Counted from the stretch's first letter, positions 16,971 through 26,095 are shown. The stretch is 64,000 nucleotides of DNA from Bacillus sp. SB49 (GCF_000469135.2 NZ_CP048117.1:2951501-3015500), one strand, 5' to 3'. Notes: a model not told the origin generated them from the letters alone. Numbers and translations: made by a program.

Positions 16971-17168
16971 ATCGCTACTGTCCTTATAATCCTGATGGCC
17001 GTTTTGCTGCTCATCAGCTTCATCCGAAAGCTGACGAAGAAAAAAGTTTCCGAAGGCGAGGCTTACACGCCGCTTGACGACGTTTACGAAGGTCGGAACA
17101 ACCGGAGCACCCTTCCTGACATAGAGACTCACCGGAAAGCCCCTTATGAAGAAAGGGACGACGTATAA
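16971..17168 (+). CDS. Small single-helix membrane protein with apparent ATC start
   Basis: The frame encodes 65 residues: a hydrophobic helix (TVLIILMAVLLLISFI), then RKLTKKK and an acidic/basic soluble tail ending in EERDDV. AAAGGAGG (16956-16963) is eight bases before ATC at 16971; a TAG at 16950 closes the frame upstream, and no ATG, GTG or TTG lies between them. The first in-frame ATG (16995) has no ribosome site and would remove half the helix. The positive-inside layout predicts a short outside N-terminus and a cytoplasmic tail. The ATG at 16964 is out of frame and only one base from GGAGG. Family not recognised. Confidence 0.6.
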   Translation: MATVLIILMAVLLLISFIRKLTKKKVSEGEAYTPLDDVYEGRNNRSTLPDIETHRKAPYEERDDV

Positions 17169-17170
17169 GT

Positions 17171-17629
17171 TCATTCCCGTAATAATGCAGCCCAGAACAA
17201 TTGATACATGCAGACAAAGAACAGAGCAGCCATTAAACCGATGGCCGTATAAAAGTAGAAAGAAACCTCTCTTCCTGCCGCCTGCATCAGGAAATCCTGA
17301 TTTGCGGACAGAACAATGAGAAGAATCGTATTTTGAATTACGACGAGGAAGAGAACGGCCCGTTCGTATTGTATCTTTTTGTTTTTCTCGGTTAGATTGA
17401 TGTAATTCAGCTTCTCCGGCCGGCGTTTTAACAGACCGATCAACCGCCAGCTGAGGATGCCGATGACCGGAAGAAGGAACAGGAAGTACTTGGACCCCCA
17501 TTGATCGGGAACAGTATTGGTGAAGTGGATGGGGATGTTCCTCGGCAGATCCGGCAGATGAACACCCAGCTGGACGCTGTGGAAAAGGAGAGCTGCGGCT
17601 GTCAACAAAGGGATAGACCGCTGTATCAT
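17171..17629 (-). CDS. DUF1648-like four-helix membrane protein
   Basis: 152-residue membrane protein with hydrophobic helices near residues 5-22, 47-63, 87-105 and 125-145. The N-terminal part with 'LPDLPRNIPIHFT' and a downstream 'WGSKYFLFLLPVIG' is the pattern of DUF1648 proteins, where an N-terminal helix is followed by the P-x-x-I-P-x-H-F/W motif. The start is ambiguous: ATG at 17629 follows AAAAGGAG closely, while a GTG at 17644 overlaps the upstream gene's TGA (GTGA). Either way it is translationally linked to the gene at 17641-17892. Role unknown. Confidence 0.7.
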   Translation of the reverse strand: MIQRSIPLLTAAALLFHSVQLGVHLPDLPRNIPIHFTNTVPDQWGSKYFLFLLPVIGILSWRLIGLLKRRPEKLNYINLTEKNKKIQYERAVLFLVVIQNTILLIVLSANQDFLMQAAGREVSFYFYTAIGLMAALFFVCMYQLFWAALLRE

Positions 17630-17640
17630 GATCTCCTTTT

Positions 17641-17892
17641 TCACGGCGTGTTCCAAAAGAAGGTTGTGACAATAAGGGGGATAACGATCGTTACTATCAC
17701 CAAGGCCCCGTTCCCGATCAAACCGATGCGCTTGTAGAGCCCCTTCTCAGAAAACACTCCTGCAATCAATCCGAAGACCGCAAGTACGACACTGATAAGA
17801 AGGTAAGCGTCGTTCCCAAGCAGCATGACAATATACAGGATAAGGCTGAGAGCAAATAAACAGATGGATATCCGTGCCATGGTTCGTTTCAT
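17641..17892 (-). CDS. Small three-helix membrane protein, unknown
   Basis: 83 residues with three hydrophobic helices (about 8-25, 29-45 and 58-78) and a basic N-terminus (MKRTMAR). GAAAGGAAGAG precedes the ATG. Its stop overlaps the start region of the DUF1648-like gene, so the two form an operon. I recognise no family; small proteins of this layout often accompany DUF1648 genes, which is context only. Confidence 0.65.
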   Translation of the reverse strand: MKRTMARISICLFALSLILYIVMLLGNDAYLLISVVLAVFGLIAGVFSEKGLYKRIGLIGNGALVIVTIVIPLIVTTFFWNTP

Positions 17893-18013
17893 CTCTTCCT
17901 TTCACACCCCTTTCTCATTAGCTACTTCCAATTATTGCAAAATATATGACATTCATCAATAGTTACGCTATGATCCAATGCCCTGTCCCATTATGGATTT
18001 GGTATATAGAAAA

Positions 18014-18040
18014 AAGACCCTCTCTTTTCGAGAAGGTCTT
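18014..18040 (-). terminator. Terminator of the secreted repeat protein gene
   Basis: Stem AAGACC-TCTC / GAGA-GGTCTT with small internal bulge and loop TTTTC; A-run to the left becomes U-run in minus-strand RNA. Confidence 0.75.
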
Positions 18041-18051
18041 CCAAGCTGCGT

Positions 18052-18609
18052 TCACAAGGCTGTCGTCTGGGAGACTTCCGTTTCATCAGGATCCGTTCCA
18101 TCCTGCATATCCGGGCGGTCTGGCAGGTCTATTCCCGCTTCTTCCAAACGGGCGTCTGCCTCCTCTTTCGTCATCGTGCCGGCTTCCACTTGATCGCGTA
18201 CCTCCTCCATCACCTGCTTCTGCTCATCGGTTAAGTTCTCCATGAATCCACCTTTTCCGTGATGGGGACCTTTCAGGCCGAGCGCTTCCATCTGATCTCT
18301 CGCTTCCTCTTCCGTCATCTCACCTGCTTCCACCTGATCGCGGATGGCGTCGACTTTCGCTTTCGTCTCTTCATCCAGCGCCTCAAAGCCGTGCCCGCCC
18401 CGATGGAATCCCTGCTCCTTCAGCTGATCAACTGCTTCATCTTCGGTGATGTCCCCACTCTTAAACTGCTGAAGAAGCTCGCGGACTTCGGTTTCAAACG
18501 CAGACTCTCCGGACTCGGAATCCGACGTGGCAGCAAAGGCAACACCCGGAATCGCGATGGCCAGCGCAAGCGCTCCTGTGATGGCTTTCTTCGATAATAC
18601 GTTTTTCAT
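18052..18609 (-). CDS. Exported acidic repeat protein (YckD/DUF2680-like), unknown function
   Basis: 185 residues with a classic signal peptide (MKNVLSKK, hydrophobic core, cleavage near AFA-A, residue ~26). The mature part holds three copies of a roughly 45-residue helical unit ending in GDITEDEAVDQL, GEMTEEEARDQM and GTMTKEEADARL, each followed by a glycine-rich linker. The repeats resemble the L-x-x-G-x-I/M-T-x-E-E-A pattern of DUF2680 proteins. The linkers contain HRGGHG and PHHGKGG, which might bind metal (inference). ATG at 18609 follows GGAGG at six bases; the longer frame lacks a site. Monocistronic between two terminators. Confidence 0.8.
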   Translation of the reverse strand: MKNVLSKKAITGALALAIAIPGVAFAATSDSESGESAFETEVRELLQQFKSGDITEDEAVDQLKEQGFHRGGHGFEALDEETKAKVDAIRDQVEAGEMTEEEARDQMEALGLKGPHHGKGGFMENLTDEQKQVMEEVRDQVEAGTMTKEEADARLEEAGIDLPDRPDMQDGTDPDETEVSQTTAL

Positions 18610-18684
18610 TTGGTATCCTCCTGTAAACAATATTTGTGTTACAGGTTCATCTTACAAAGGATATGAGTCAGGAAGATGTCAAAG

Positions 18685-18722
18685 AAAAAGATACGTGTCC
18701 TGAATAGGACACGTATCTTTTT
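18685..18722. terminator. Strong terminator of the hexuronate operon
   Basis: Perfect 14-bp stem (AAAGATACGTGTCC / GGACACGTATCTTT) around TGAATA, with A-run on the left and T-run on the right. It follows kdgK at the end of the minus-strand operon and could act in both directions. Confidence 0.92.
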
Positions 18723-18726
18723 CTTA

Positions 18727-19728
18727 CTACCTCGCCACATCCACTGTTTGGCTTTGCACCAGATCGGTTACATCCGCTTCCGTAAAAGAAAAGTGGTCCC
18801 CTTTCACGGTATGCTTCAATATGCTGGCTCCTAAACCGAATTCTAAGATTTCCTGGTTATCGTAATTCTTCAGATTACCGTGGATAACGCCGGACGCAAA
18901 ACTATCGCCGCCACCGATACGATCGAGGACCTTGAACGTATGCGGAGATGTTTCGTGCAAGGATCCGTCTTTGTACAGAAATCCCTGCAAACGATGCTGC
19001 TGTCCATCCATCACATGTCTGTCTGTGCAGGCAAATACGCTGATACCATATCTTTCGGAAGCTTTCTCGTAATAGTACCTAAGCCGCTCCCTGTCAAAGG
19101 AAGGACTATCTCCATAACCCAGCGTGTATTCAAAATCCTTCATCCCTGCAAAACAGATATCGACATAAGGAAAGATTTCTTCAAAGGCCTCCTTCGCTTC
19201 TGACTGACTCCACAATTTACTTCTATAGTTGCAGTCAAAGCATACCGTTATCCCATTTCGCTCAGCCTCTTTACATGCTTCCAGGGTGATAGTTTTTGCG
19301 ACAGGACTGAGTGCAGGTGTAATGCCCGATACATAGAATAGAGAACACCCCTCAAAGATTTCCTCCCAATCAAAATCCTCCACAGTCAGATTGGTAAAGG
19401 AAGAATAAGAGCGGTCATACGTAACCTTGGAGGGACGGGAACCATAGCCTTCTTCTACAAAATAGATCCCCATTCTCCCCTCCACCGACTTCACTTTGCT
19501 CACATCCACTTGATTCTTCCTTAGAAAAGCAAGCGCATTCTCCCCGACATCGTTTGGAGGGAGAGCAGAGACCAGTGACACTTCATGGCCAAATTGGGAA
19601 AGAGCAACGGACACATTCACTTCCGCTCCGCCGATAAACCGTTCAAACATACCGGTTTCTTTCAAGCGTTCATAAGATGGAGCATTCAACCGAAGCAGTA
19701 CTTCCCCTAACGTAACGATTTTCGTCAC
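18727..19728 (-). CDS. kdgK: 2-dehydro-3-deoxygluconokinase (KDG kinase)
   Basis: PfkB-family sugar kinase that phosphorylates 2-keto-3-deoxygluconate to KDPG with ATP in the cytosol. Seen here: 'GEVLLRLNAPSYERL' N-terminus, 'FIGGAEVNVSVALSQFG' substrate-binding region and the PfkB signature 'DRIGGGDSFASGVIHG' with catalytic Asp. 333 residues, normal length. GTG at 19728 is chosen: AAAGGAG is eight bases upstream and the codon overlaps the kdgA stop as GTGA. Last gene of the nine-gene operon, followed by a strong terminator. Confidence 0.93.
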   Translation of the reverse strand: MTKIVTLGEVLLRLNAPSYERLKETGMFERFIGGAEVNVSVALSQFGHEVSLVSALPPNDVGENALAFLRKNQVDVSKVKSVEGRMGIYFVEEGYGSRPSKVTYDRSYSSFTNLTVEDFDWEEIFEGCSLFYVSGITPALSPVAKTITLEACKEAERNGITVCFDCNYRSKLWSQSEAKEAFEEIFPYVDICFAGMKDFEYTLGYGDSPSFDRERLRYYYEKASERYGISVFACTDRHVMDGQQHRLQGFLYKDGSLHETSPHTFKVLDRIGGGDSFASGVIHGNLKNYDNQEILEFGLGASILKHTVKGDHFSFTEADVTDLVQSQTVDVAR

Positions 19729-20357
19729 ACGACGCACTCCTTTACTGCTTGGACATAAGCTTTCGCTCTTTCTGTCACCGCTTCATAATCACCGATGCTG
19801 CCGGGCTTGGTGATATCCCCGCCTATTCCAACCATAATAGCGCCAGCTTTCAGCCACTCTTGAACGTTATCCAAGCTTACTCCACCAGTCGGCATAACTT
19901 CCACTTGAGGAATTGGACCTTTAACCGCCTTGATATGGGATGGCGAGAAGGCCTGCCCAGGAAACAGCTTGACAATGGAAGCACCAGATTCAAGGGCAGC
20001 CACTGTTTCATTCACCGTCATACAACCTGGTATGTAAGGGATTTGATAACGATTGCAGAGAATAGAAGTTTCTTTATTGAAATTCGGCCCTACCACGAAG
20101 CGTGCACCTGCATGGATGGCCAATTTCGCTGTTTCCGCATCCAGAACCGAACCAGCCCCGACGAGTACGTCGTCCCGATCGGCAAAATGCCGGATGACTT
20201 CATCCGCTTGAGGGATTGTAAAGGTAATCTCAAGGCTTTGGATGCCGCCACGCACGCATGCTTCCGCTGTATGCACTGCTTCTTCATAGCTATCCCCTCT
20301 GATTACCACCGTTAATTTTTGATCTATCAATTCTTTGTATATTTCATATTTACGCAT
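19725..20357 (-). CDS. kdgA: KDPG / 4-hydroxy-2-oxoglutarate aldolase
   Basis: Class I aldolase that splits 2-keto-3-deoxy-6-phosphogluconate into pyruvate and glyceraldehyde-3-phosphate. The Schiff-base lysine is in 'GASIVKLFPGQ' and the catalytic glutamate in 'GIQSLEITFTIP'. 210 residues, normal. AGGAGG lies seven bases upstream of the ATG. Stop overlaps the kdgK start (GTGA), so the two terminal steps of the pathway are translationally coupled. Confidence 0.94.
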   Translation of the reverse strand: MRKYEIYKELIDQKLTVVIRGDSYEEAVHTAEACVRGGIQSLEITFTIPQADEVIRHFADRDDVLVGAGSVLDAETAKLAIHAGARFVVGPNFNKETSILCNRYQIPYIPGCMTVNETVAALESGASIVKLFPGQAFSPSHIKAVKGPIPQVEVMPTGGVSLDNVQEWLKAGAIMVGIGGDITKPGSIGDYEAVTERAKAYVQAVKECVV

Positions 20358-20368
20358 GTCCGTTCCTC

Positions 20369-21214
20369 CTAGACTCCAGAATATGCTGAAAAACCACCAT
20401 CAATCGGTACAACTACTCCGTTGACAAAGCTGGATGAGTGGCGATCCACAAGCCACAGTAACGTCCCGATCAGTTCTTCCGGCTCTCCAAAACGATCCAT
20501 TGGGGTTTGGGATATGATTTTATCTGCCCGCGACGTGTAATCGCCCGTTGTATCTATTAACAGGTCTCTGTTTTGGTCCGTAAGAAAAAATCCAGGGGCT
20601 ATCGCATTCACGCGGATCCCCACTTTAGAAAAATGAACGGAAAGCCATTGCGTAAAGTTACTGATCGCTGCTTTTGCCCCGCTGTAGGCAGGTATTTTCG
20701 TGAGAGGAGTGAAAGCGTTCATGGATGATATATTTATGATGGTCGCGCCATCACGCTCCACCATGCCCTCGGCGAATACTTGTGTCGGAATCAGTGTACC
20801 CGAGAAGTTCAACCGGAACAGATCATCGACAGCCTCGGTGTCCAAATCAAAGAATGTCTGAGCGTCAGAATCACTCATATCTAAATATTCCTGACTCGTC
20901 GTTGCTTTGGTATGATTTCCACCTGCGCCGTTTATCAAAATGTCGACGCTTCCCCATTCCTTGAAAATTTCGTCCCTTATTTCTTGTAACTCGCCTTTAT
21001 TTAAAACGTCAACACTGAAACCCTTTGCTTCTCCTCCGGACTTTTGAATCTGTTCCACCGTCTTTGTAATCTTTTCTTTATTACGTGCAAGAATGGCAAC
21101 CTTTGCTCCGCACTCAGCGAGGGATTGACTCATAATCGCTCCAAGAACACCGCTTCCCCCTGTTACCACTGCTACTTTATCCGTTAAATCAACTTGAAAT
21201 GGCAGATGCATCAT
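20369..21214 (-). CDS. uxuB: SDR-type D-mannonate oxidoreductase (fructuronate reductase)
   Basis: Short-chain dehydrogenase expected to reduce D-fructuronate to D-mannonate with NAD(P)H. SDR features: 'VTGGSGVLG' nucleotide site, 'NGAGG', catalytic Ser in 'NISSMNAF' and YSGAK (YxxxK). An insertion around residues 90-115 (KATTSQEYLDMSD and following) is typical of the mannonate-oxidoreductase branch. 281 residues. It replaces the long-chain UxuB of enterobacteria. Two tandem ATGs overlap the uxuA stop (ATGATG); either may be used. Assignment rests partly on the operon. Confidence 0.87.
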   Translation of the reverse strand: MMHLPFQVDLTDKVAVVTGGSGVLGAIMSQSLAECGAKVAILARNKEKITKTVEQIQKSGGEAKGFSVDVLNKGELQEIRDEIFKEWGSVDILINGAGGNHTKATTSQEYLDMSDSDAQTFFDLDTEAVDDLFRLNFSGTLIPTQVFAEGMVERDGATIINISSMNAFTPLTKIPAYSGAKAAISNFTQWLSVHFSKVGIRVNAIAPGFFLTDQNRDLLIDTTGDYTSRADKIISQTPMDRFGEPEELIGTLLWLVDRHSSSFVNGVVVPIDGGFSAYSGV

Positions 21215-22254
21215 TCTTCCTCCATTCTTGCGATTGTATCAAGAATGCCGTTCAGGTAAGAGGCCCCCAGTGCACGGTCAAACAATCCATAGCCAGGCCG
21301 GCCTTCTTCTCCCCAAATCATGCGTCCGTGATCGGGTCGAATCGGACCCACAAAACCGTCGTTTACTAATTTTTTCATGACATCAACCATAGGAAGAGAA
21401 CCATCATGAATTGAATGAGAGGTTTCCTGGAAAGACTTCTCCCCGGTCCACTTCACGTTTCTCGCATGAACGAAATGGATACGGCCTTTGGCTGCTTCCA
21501 AAATATCAAATAGATTATTGTTTCGATCCGCTCCATAAGATCCCGTGCAGAAGGTGATGCCGTTAGAAGGACTGTTCACTTTCTGTAATAAATAGGTGAT
21601 ATTCTCCTCATTTGTGATGATGCGCGGTAAACCGAATATCGACCATGGTGGATCATCCGGATGGATAGCCATACAAAGGTTCTCTTCTTCCGCTACAGGA
21701 ATGATTTCCTCCAGGAAGTAGATCAGATGATTCATCAGTTGGCTTTCTTCCATACCACGATAGGCTTCCATGATAGATTCAAGTTCAGAAGTTTGATAGG
21801 AAAGATCCCAGCCCGGAAGAACCAATTCCCCACTCAGAGGATCAATGGAGCGCGCCTCTTCTTCGGAATAGGCTAAAGAAGTGGATCCGTCCGGGAGGCT
21901 TTCATGTAAATTCGTCCGTGTCCAGTCAAAAACCGGCATGAAATTATAGCAGATGGTATGGATGCCGGCTTTCTTCAAATTCCTCAGCGTTTGTTGATAA
22001 TTCTTTATATAACGATCCCTTGCAGGACGGCCCAGCTTGATATCTTCATGAACGGGTACACTCTCTACCACATTCCATTTAAGTCCAGCTTGTTCTATGA
22101 CTTCCTTCAAATCCATTATCCGCTCATATGGCCATATTTCTCCTGCAGGGATATCATAAATAGCGGTAACAATGCCTTCCATCCGGGGGATTTGTTTAAT
22201 GTTCTCCAACGTCACCGGATCCTCGTGGTTGTACCAGCGAAAGCTCATTTCCAT
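21211..22254 (-). CDS. uxuA: Mannonate dehydratase
   Basis: TIM-barrel, metal-dependent lyase that converts D-mannonate to 2-keto-3-deoxygluconate. The N-terminal 'MSFRWYNHEDPVTLENIKQIP' region, 'CYNFMPVFDWTRT' and 'HPDDPPW' metal-site motif are typical, as are 'GSYGADRNN' and 'IRPDHGRM' near the C-terminus. 347 residues, normal. GAGGAG is seven bases before the ATG. It overlaps the following uxuB by four bases. Confidence 0.95.
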   Translation of the reverse strand: MEMSFRWYNHEDPVTLENIKQIPRMEGIVTAIYDIPAGEIWPYERIMDLKEVIEQAGLKWNVVESVPVHEDIKLGRPARDRYIKNYQQTLRNLKKAGIHTICYNFMPVFDWTRTNLHESLPDGSTSLAYSEEEARSIDPLSGELVLPGWDLSYQTSELESIMEAYRGMEESQLMNHLIYFLEEIIPVAEEENLCMAIHPDDPPWSIFGLPRIITNEENITYLLQKVNSPSNGITFCTGSYGADRNNNLFDILEAAKGRIHFVHARNVKWTGEKSFQETSHSIHDGSLPMVDVMKKLVNDGFVGPIRPDHGRMIWGEEGRPGYGLFDRALGASYLNGILDTIARMEEE

Positions 22255-22268
22255 CAGATCACTCCTCT

Positions 22269-23666
22269 CTATAAATTAAAGTAGCGCTTTGCGTTGTAAT
22301 AGGATATATCCTGCACATAGCTTCCCAGCCATTTCGAATCTGCAGGCACTCTTCCTTCCTCCATCCATCGCCCGAGCAGGTTACAAAGAATCCTCCGGAA
22401 ATACTCATGCCTGGAAAAGGACAAGAACGAACGGGAATCTGTCAGCATGCCGATGAAGTGCCTTATCAGTCCGACATTCGCAAGAATCTTCATCTGATCT
22501 TCCATTCCATCAATATGGTCATTAAACCACCAGGCCGTACCGAACTGGACTTTCCCCGGGATGCTTCCATCCTGAAAGTTTCCAGCCATCGTTGCCAGGA
22601 TATAGTTATCTCTTGGGTTCAGACCGAAGAGGACGGTTTTCGGAAGGGTATCCTCATATTCCAGAGAATCAAGGAACCTTGACAGGGCATCCGCCAAAGG
22701 AGCATCCCCGATAGAGTCGTATCCGGAATCCCTGCCGATAGCTTCAAGCATTTTTGTATTATTATTCCGAAGCGGACCGATATGTAACTGCATCACCCAG
22801 CCCCGCTTGGAATAGTCCGAAGCTAAATGAAGAAGCGTCCTTGTTTGGTATTTTTCTACTTCCAGATCCGTCAAAACGCCACCATTCAAGCGCTTCTGAT
22901 AAATCCTTTCGACCTCTGCTTCTGTACTCTCTTCATAGAACATCCGGTTCAGTCCATGATCCGATGCACGGCATCCGTGCTGATCGAAATACTCTATCCT
23001 GTTGGAGAGAGCAGTAAGGAAGTCTTTATAAGTATTAAGGTTTTCATCCACTACTTCTCCTAGTTTCTCTGTCCAGCTGATAAACCCGGCACCAGCGATA
23101 TTAAGTGCTTGATCCGGACGGAAGGAAGGAGCGACTTTCACATCCAACTGTTCCTTTGCTATCCATTGATGAGCAGATAAATCATCGGTCGGGTCATCGG
23201 TCGTACCGAGAAATTCCACTCGATCCTTTGCCAAAAGGCTTCGAACCGACATACTCTTTTCTTTCAATGCGGCATTGGTTCTTTCCCATATGTCGTCGGC
23301 CGTCTCCGGTGAGAGGAAGTCATGAATGCCAAAGTAGTTTTTTAATTCCATCTGCGTCCATTGGAAGAGAGGATTTCCTAATGTATTCGGCACTGTTTCT
23401 GCCCAAGCATCAAATTTCTCTTTCTTGGATGCGTTCCCTGTTATGAAGTGCTCCTTTATCCCGTTTGCCCGCATCAACCTCCATTTGTAATGGTCTCCGG
23501 ACAACCAGACATCCGTAATGGTCTCAAAGCTGCTGTCATCCGCTACTTCCTGTGGAGGAAGGTGATTATGAAAATCGATGATCGGCATGTCCCTGGCATA
23601 ATCATGGTATAACTCTTTCGCATAAGCGGTGGTCAGTAGAAAGTCATCAGTCAATAATTGCGGCAT
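22269..23666 (-). CDS. uxaC: Glucuronate (uronate) isomerase
   Basis: Amidohydrolase-superfamily enzyme that isomerises D-glucuronate to D-fructuronate (and often galacturonate to tagaturonate). The metal ligands in 'MPIIDFHNHLPP' near residue 30 and the conserved 'MQLHIGPLRNNN' and 'GMLTDSRSFLSFSRHEYFRRI' blocks are present. ATG at 23666 (465 residues) is preferred because GAGGAGGGG lies at proper distance; a TTG six bases upstream lies almost on the ribosome site. Only glucuronate branch genes follow (uxuA/uxuB), so the operon is specific to glucuronate rather than galacturonate. Confidence 0.95.
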   Translation of the reverse strand: MPQLLTDDFLLTTAYAKELYHDYARDMPIIDFHNHLPPQEVADDSSFETITDVWLSGDHYKWRLMRANGIKEHFITGNASKKEKFDAWAETVPNTLGNPLFQWTQMELKNYFGIHDFLSPETADDIWERTNAALKEKSMSVRSLLAKDRVEFLGTTDDPTDDLSAHQWIAKEQLDVKVAPSFRPDQALNIAGAGFISWTEKLGEVVDENLNTYKDFLTALSNRIEYFDQHGCRASDHGLNRMFYEESTEAEVERIYQKRLNGGVLTDLEVEKYQTRTLLHLASDYSKRGWVMQLHIGPLRNNNTKMLEAIGRDSGYDSIGDAPLADALSRFLDSLEYEDTLPKTVLFGLNPRDNYILATMAGNFQDGSIPGKVQFGTAWWFNDHIDGMEDQMKILANVGLIRHFIGMLTDSRSFLSFSRHEYFRRILCNLLGRWMEEGRVPADSKWLGSYVQDISYYNAKRYFNL

Positions 23667-23681
23667 ATCCAATCCCCTCCT

Positions 23682-26072
23682 CTATTTATTTAAGTTCCAT
23701 TGATACGTATGTTCCGTCAATCGCTCTCCATTCACTTCTATGGTCCGCTCCTCTGTTTCAGGGAAGTAAAGATTCACAGATTCATATGGAGGTCGGTACT
23801 TCCCTTCCAGTTCTACATGTACTTGAACCACATCCGGTGTTGTTTTCATTACTGTTTTAATCCAACTGCAGTTTCCTTGTTCGTACTCCATCGTTTCTCC
23901 GTCATCCTCATAAACCTTCCTTCTGCTCTCACCTGTTTCCTTAGAAGGAAAAATCAATAGTCCCCGCTCGTCCTTATCTTTCGTTGCGAAAGTCACGGCA
24001 CCGTCTCGAATCGGGAGCACAGATCCACCTTGAGCAAATAATGGAACGGTATGGATGGAAACAGGAAGAGTTAAAGACTGCCCTCCTGCATGCCATATGT
24101 GAGAGGCAATGTCATACCAACCATCCTTATTTTCAGGAAGGTACACCGTTCTTTCTTTCTGCCCCTTCTCCATTACATTAGCAACCAACAGATCTTTACC
24201 TACTAGGAAATCATCGCTCTCCTCGAACGTATGCGGGTCCTTCTCGAAATGGTAAAAGGTCGGAGTCAACATTGGCTGATGTTCTGCATGAGCTTGATAT
24301 AACAGGTGATAGAGATAAGGCAGCCACTTGACACGTTCTTTCATCCAATAGCGGATCTCCTCCACGTGTTCTTCGTACATCCAGGGAACGTTGACCGTTT
24401 TGTCGTCGTTCCAGGAGTGAATCGTAAATCTTGGATGGAAGATACCATTTTGTATCCAGCGGATAAATAACTCCGGTTCCGGAGCTTTCCCTGCAAATCC
24501 ACCCACATCATGACCGAAGTTGTAAATCCCGGAAAGGCTAAGACTGAGGCCCATCTTCTGGTTGTAGCGGATAGTTTTCCAATCGGTATAATTATCTCCT
24601 GACCAAGTCTGCACATAACGGTGCATACCAGGGCCGCCTGATCTGGATATCAAATAAGGACGCCTTTCTGGTGCATACTCTCTCTGCGCTTCATAAGATG
24701 CTTTCATCATCAACAAAGTCTGGATCGGTTTTAAAAGAGATACCGGCACCTGCTTACCGAAACCGTCCGCCAGTGCTCGTTCATCCCATATTTCATATTC
24801 GTTGTTATCGTTCCATGTAGAATCAATTCCATAAGCAAGCAACGTTTCTTTGACACGATCCTTCCACCAGTGAATCGTTGCTTCATTCGTAAAGTCCAGG
24901 TAAGATCCAAGCTCATCCCAAAACTGGGAGACCTCCGGATTTATTCCGGTGTAATCTTTGATGAAGAGCTGCTCGTCTTTCAGTTTTTCATACTCCGGGT
25001 GGTCGACAAGCAGCGCTGGTTTAATGTTGGCACATACTTGGATACCGTGATCATGAAAATGATCGTTCATTCCCTGCGGATCTGGAATTTTGCTTTTGTT
25101 CCAGTGGAATACATAACGCTTATCTCCGATGGATGTATATCCGGAAGACAACTGAAAGGAATCGCAAGGGATGTCGTATGCTTTACAGGCCTCCACGAAC
25201 TTCTTCAGTTGATCCTGAGCATCCGGTTCATCCGTATAGGTCATCGTAGAACCTGAATAACCGAGACTCCATTTTGGAGGAAAGATAGTCCGGCCGGTCA
25301 TCCAGGTGTAGGTTTCCACCACATCTTTGATTTCGGGACCAAGAATGAAATAATAATCAAGGTTGCCATTCTTGGCATGGTAATAGCGGTACAACCCATG
25401 GTAGTTGTCCAGCTCTGCCCCCATATCAAAGGTGCTGTCAGAGTAATTATCGTAATAAATCCCGTAAGAACTTTCCGTTACCGGAGAATGCACCAGATAG
25501 AATGGAATATGTTTGTATAACGGGTCTGTATGTTCCGCATCGTATCCCATGGCATCGATCGTCCGCATTTGGTACCTTTTATGGTGTCGGTCCATCCTTC
25601 CGCCTTTTTCTCCGAGCCCGTAGTAATGATCCCGGGCATCGCGCTCCATATAGTGCGATACCCCTTCTCCCAGCTGCTTACTGAAGTTATAGCTTTGTGT
25701 TTTGCGGTCTCCGGCTATTTTCCTCCAGCTGTCTTGATCCTTCTCATACCAGTCGATACAGAATCCATCCATATGAATGACTGCTTTTAAGGAGTTAGTC
25801 CATACCTGAACCGTCCCTTCTTCTTCTTTCACATCGTATGAAGGTAAAGAAAACGGAGATAAGTCAAAACGGTCCCGCCCCGCAAAAGGAACATCCTCCA
25901 TGCCAGGCGCAATTGTCCACGTTTGCCCCAGACTATGAGCTGATTCCATCCGGTTGTACACACGGAAAATCCGCTCCTCTAAAATATATAATTGGACGAT
26001 ATTGTCTTCTGCCTGAAAGGTTAATACATTAGGCTTCTGTTCGGTTAAGCAAAAAGTTAATGTTGATATCAT
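23682..26072 (-). CDS. GH31 family alpha-glycosidase
   Basis: 796-residue glycoside hydrolase of family 31 (alpha-glucosidase/xylosidase and relatives). An N-terminal beta-sandwich is followed by the TIM barrel from about residue 265 (PPKWSLGYSGSTMTYTDE). The nucleophile Asp is about residue 422 in STWNDNNEYEIW and the acid/base Asp about residue 493 in TWSGDNYTDW. C-terminal beta-domains include 'YEDDGETMEYEQG'. No signal peptide, so it acts inside the cell on imported oligosaccharide. Its place between the TRAP transporter and uxaC suggests it releases glucuronate, or a sugar bound to it, from an alpha-linked conjugate; that specificity is inferred. Confidence 0.9.
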   Translation of the reverse strand: MISTLTFCLTEQKPNVLTFQAEDNIVQLYILEERIFRVYNRMESAHSLGQTWTIAPGMEDVPFAGRDRFDLSPFSLPSYDVKEEEGTVQVWTNSLKAVIHMDGFCIDWYEKDQDSWRKIAGDRKTQSYNFSKQLGEGVSHYMERDARDHYYGLGEKGGRMDRHHKRYQMRTIDAMGYDAEHTDPLYKHIPFYLVHSPVTESSYGIYYDNYSDSTFDMGAELDNYHGLYRYYHAKNGNLDYYFILGPEIKDVVETYTWMTGRTIFPPKWSLGYSGSTMTYTDEPDAQDQLKKFVEACKAYDIPCDSFQLSSGYTSIGDKRYVFHWNKSKIPDPQGMNDHFHDHGIQVCANIKPALLVDHPEYEKLKDEQLFIKDYTGINPEVSQFWDELGSYLDFTNEATIHWWKDRVKETLLAYGIDSTWNDNNEYEIWDERALADGFGKQVPVSLLKPIQTLLMMKASYEAQREYAPERRPYLISRSGGPGMHRYVQTWSGDNYTDWKTIRYNQKMGLSLSLSGIYNFGHDVGGFAGKAPEPELFIRWIQNGIFHPRFTIHSWNDDKTVNVPWMYEEHVEEIRYWMKERVKWLPYLYHLLYQAHAEHQPMLTPTFYHFEKDPHTFEESDDFLVGKDLLVANVMEKGQKERTVYLPENKDGWYDIASHIWHAGGQSLTLPVSIHTVPLFAQGGSVLPIRDGAVTFATKDKDERGLLIFPSKETGESRRKVYEDDGETMEYEQGNCSWIKTVMKTTPDVVQVHVELEGKYRPPYESVNLYFPETEERTIEVNGERLTEHTYQWNLNK

Positions 26073-26095
26073 TCTTCTTTACTCCTTTCCTCTCA

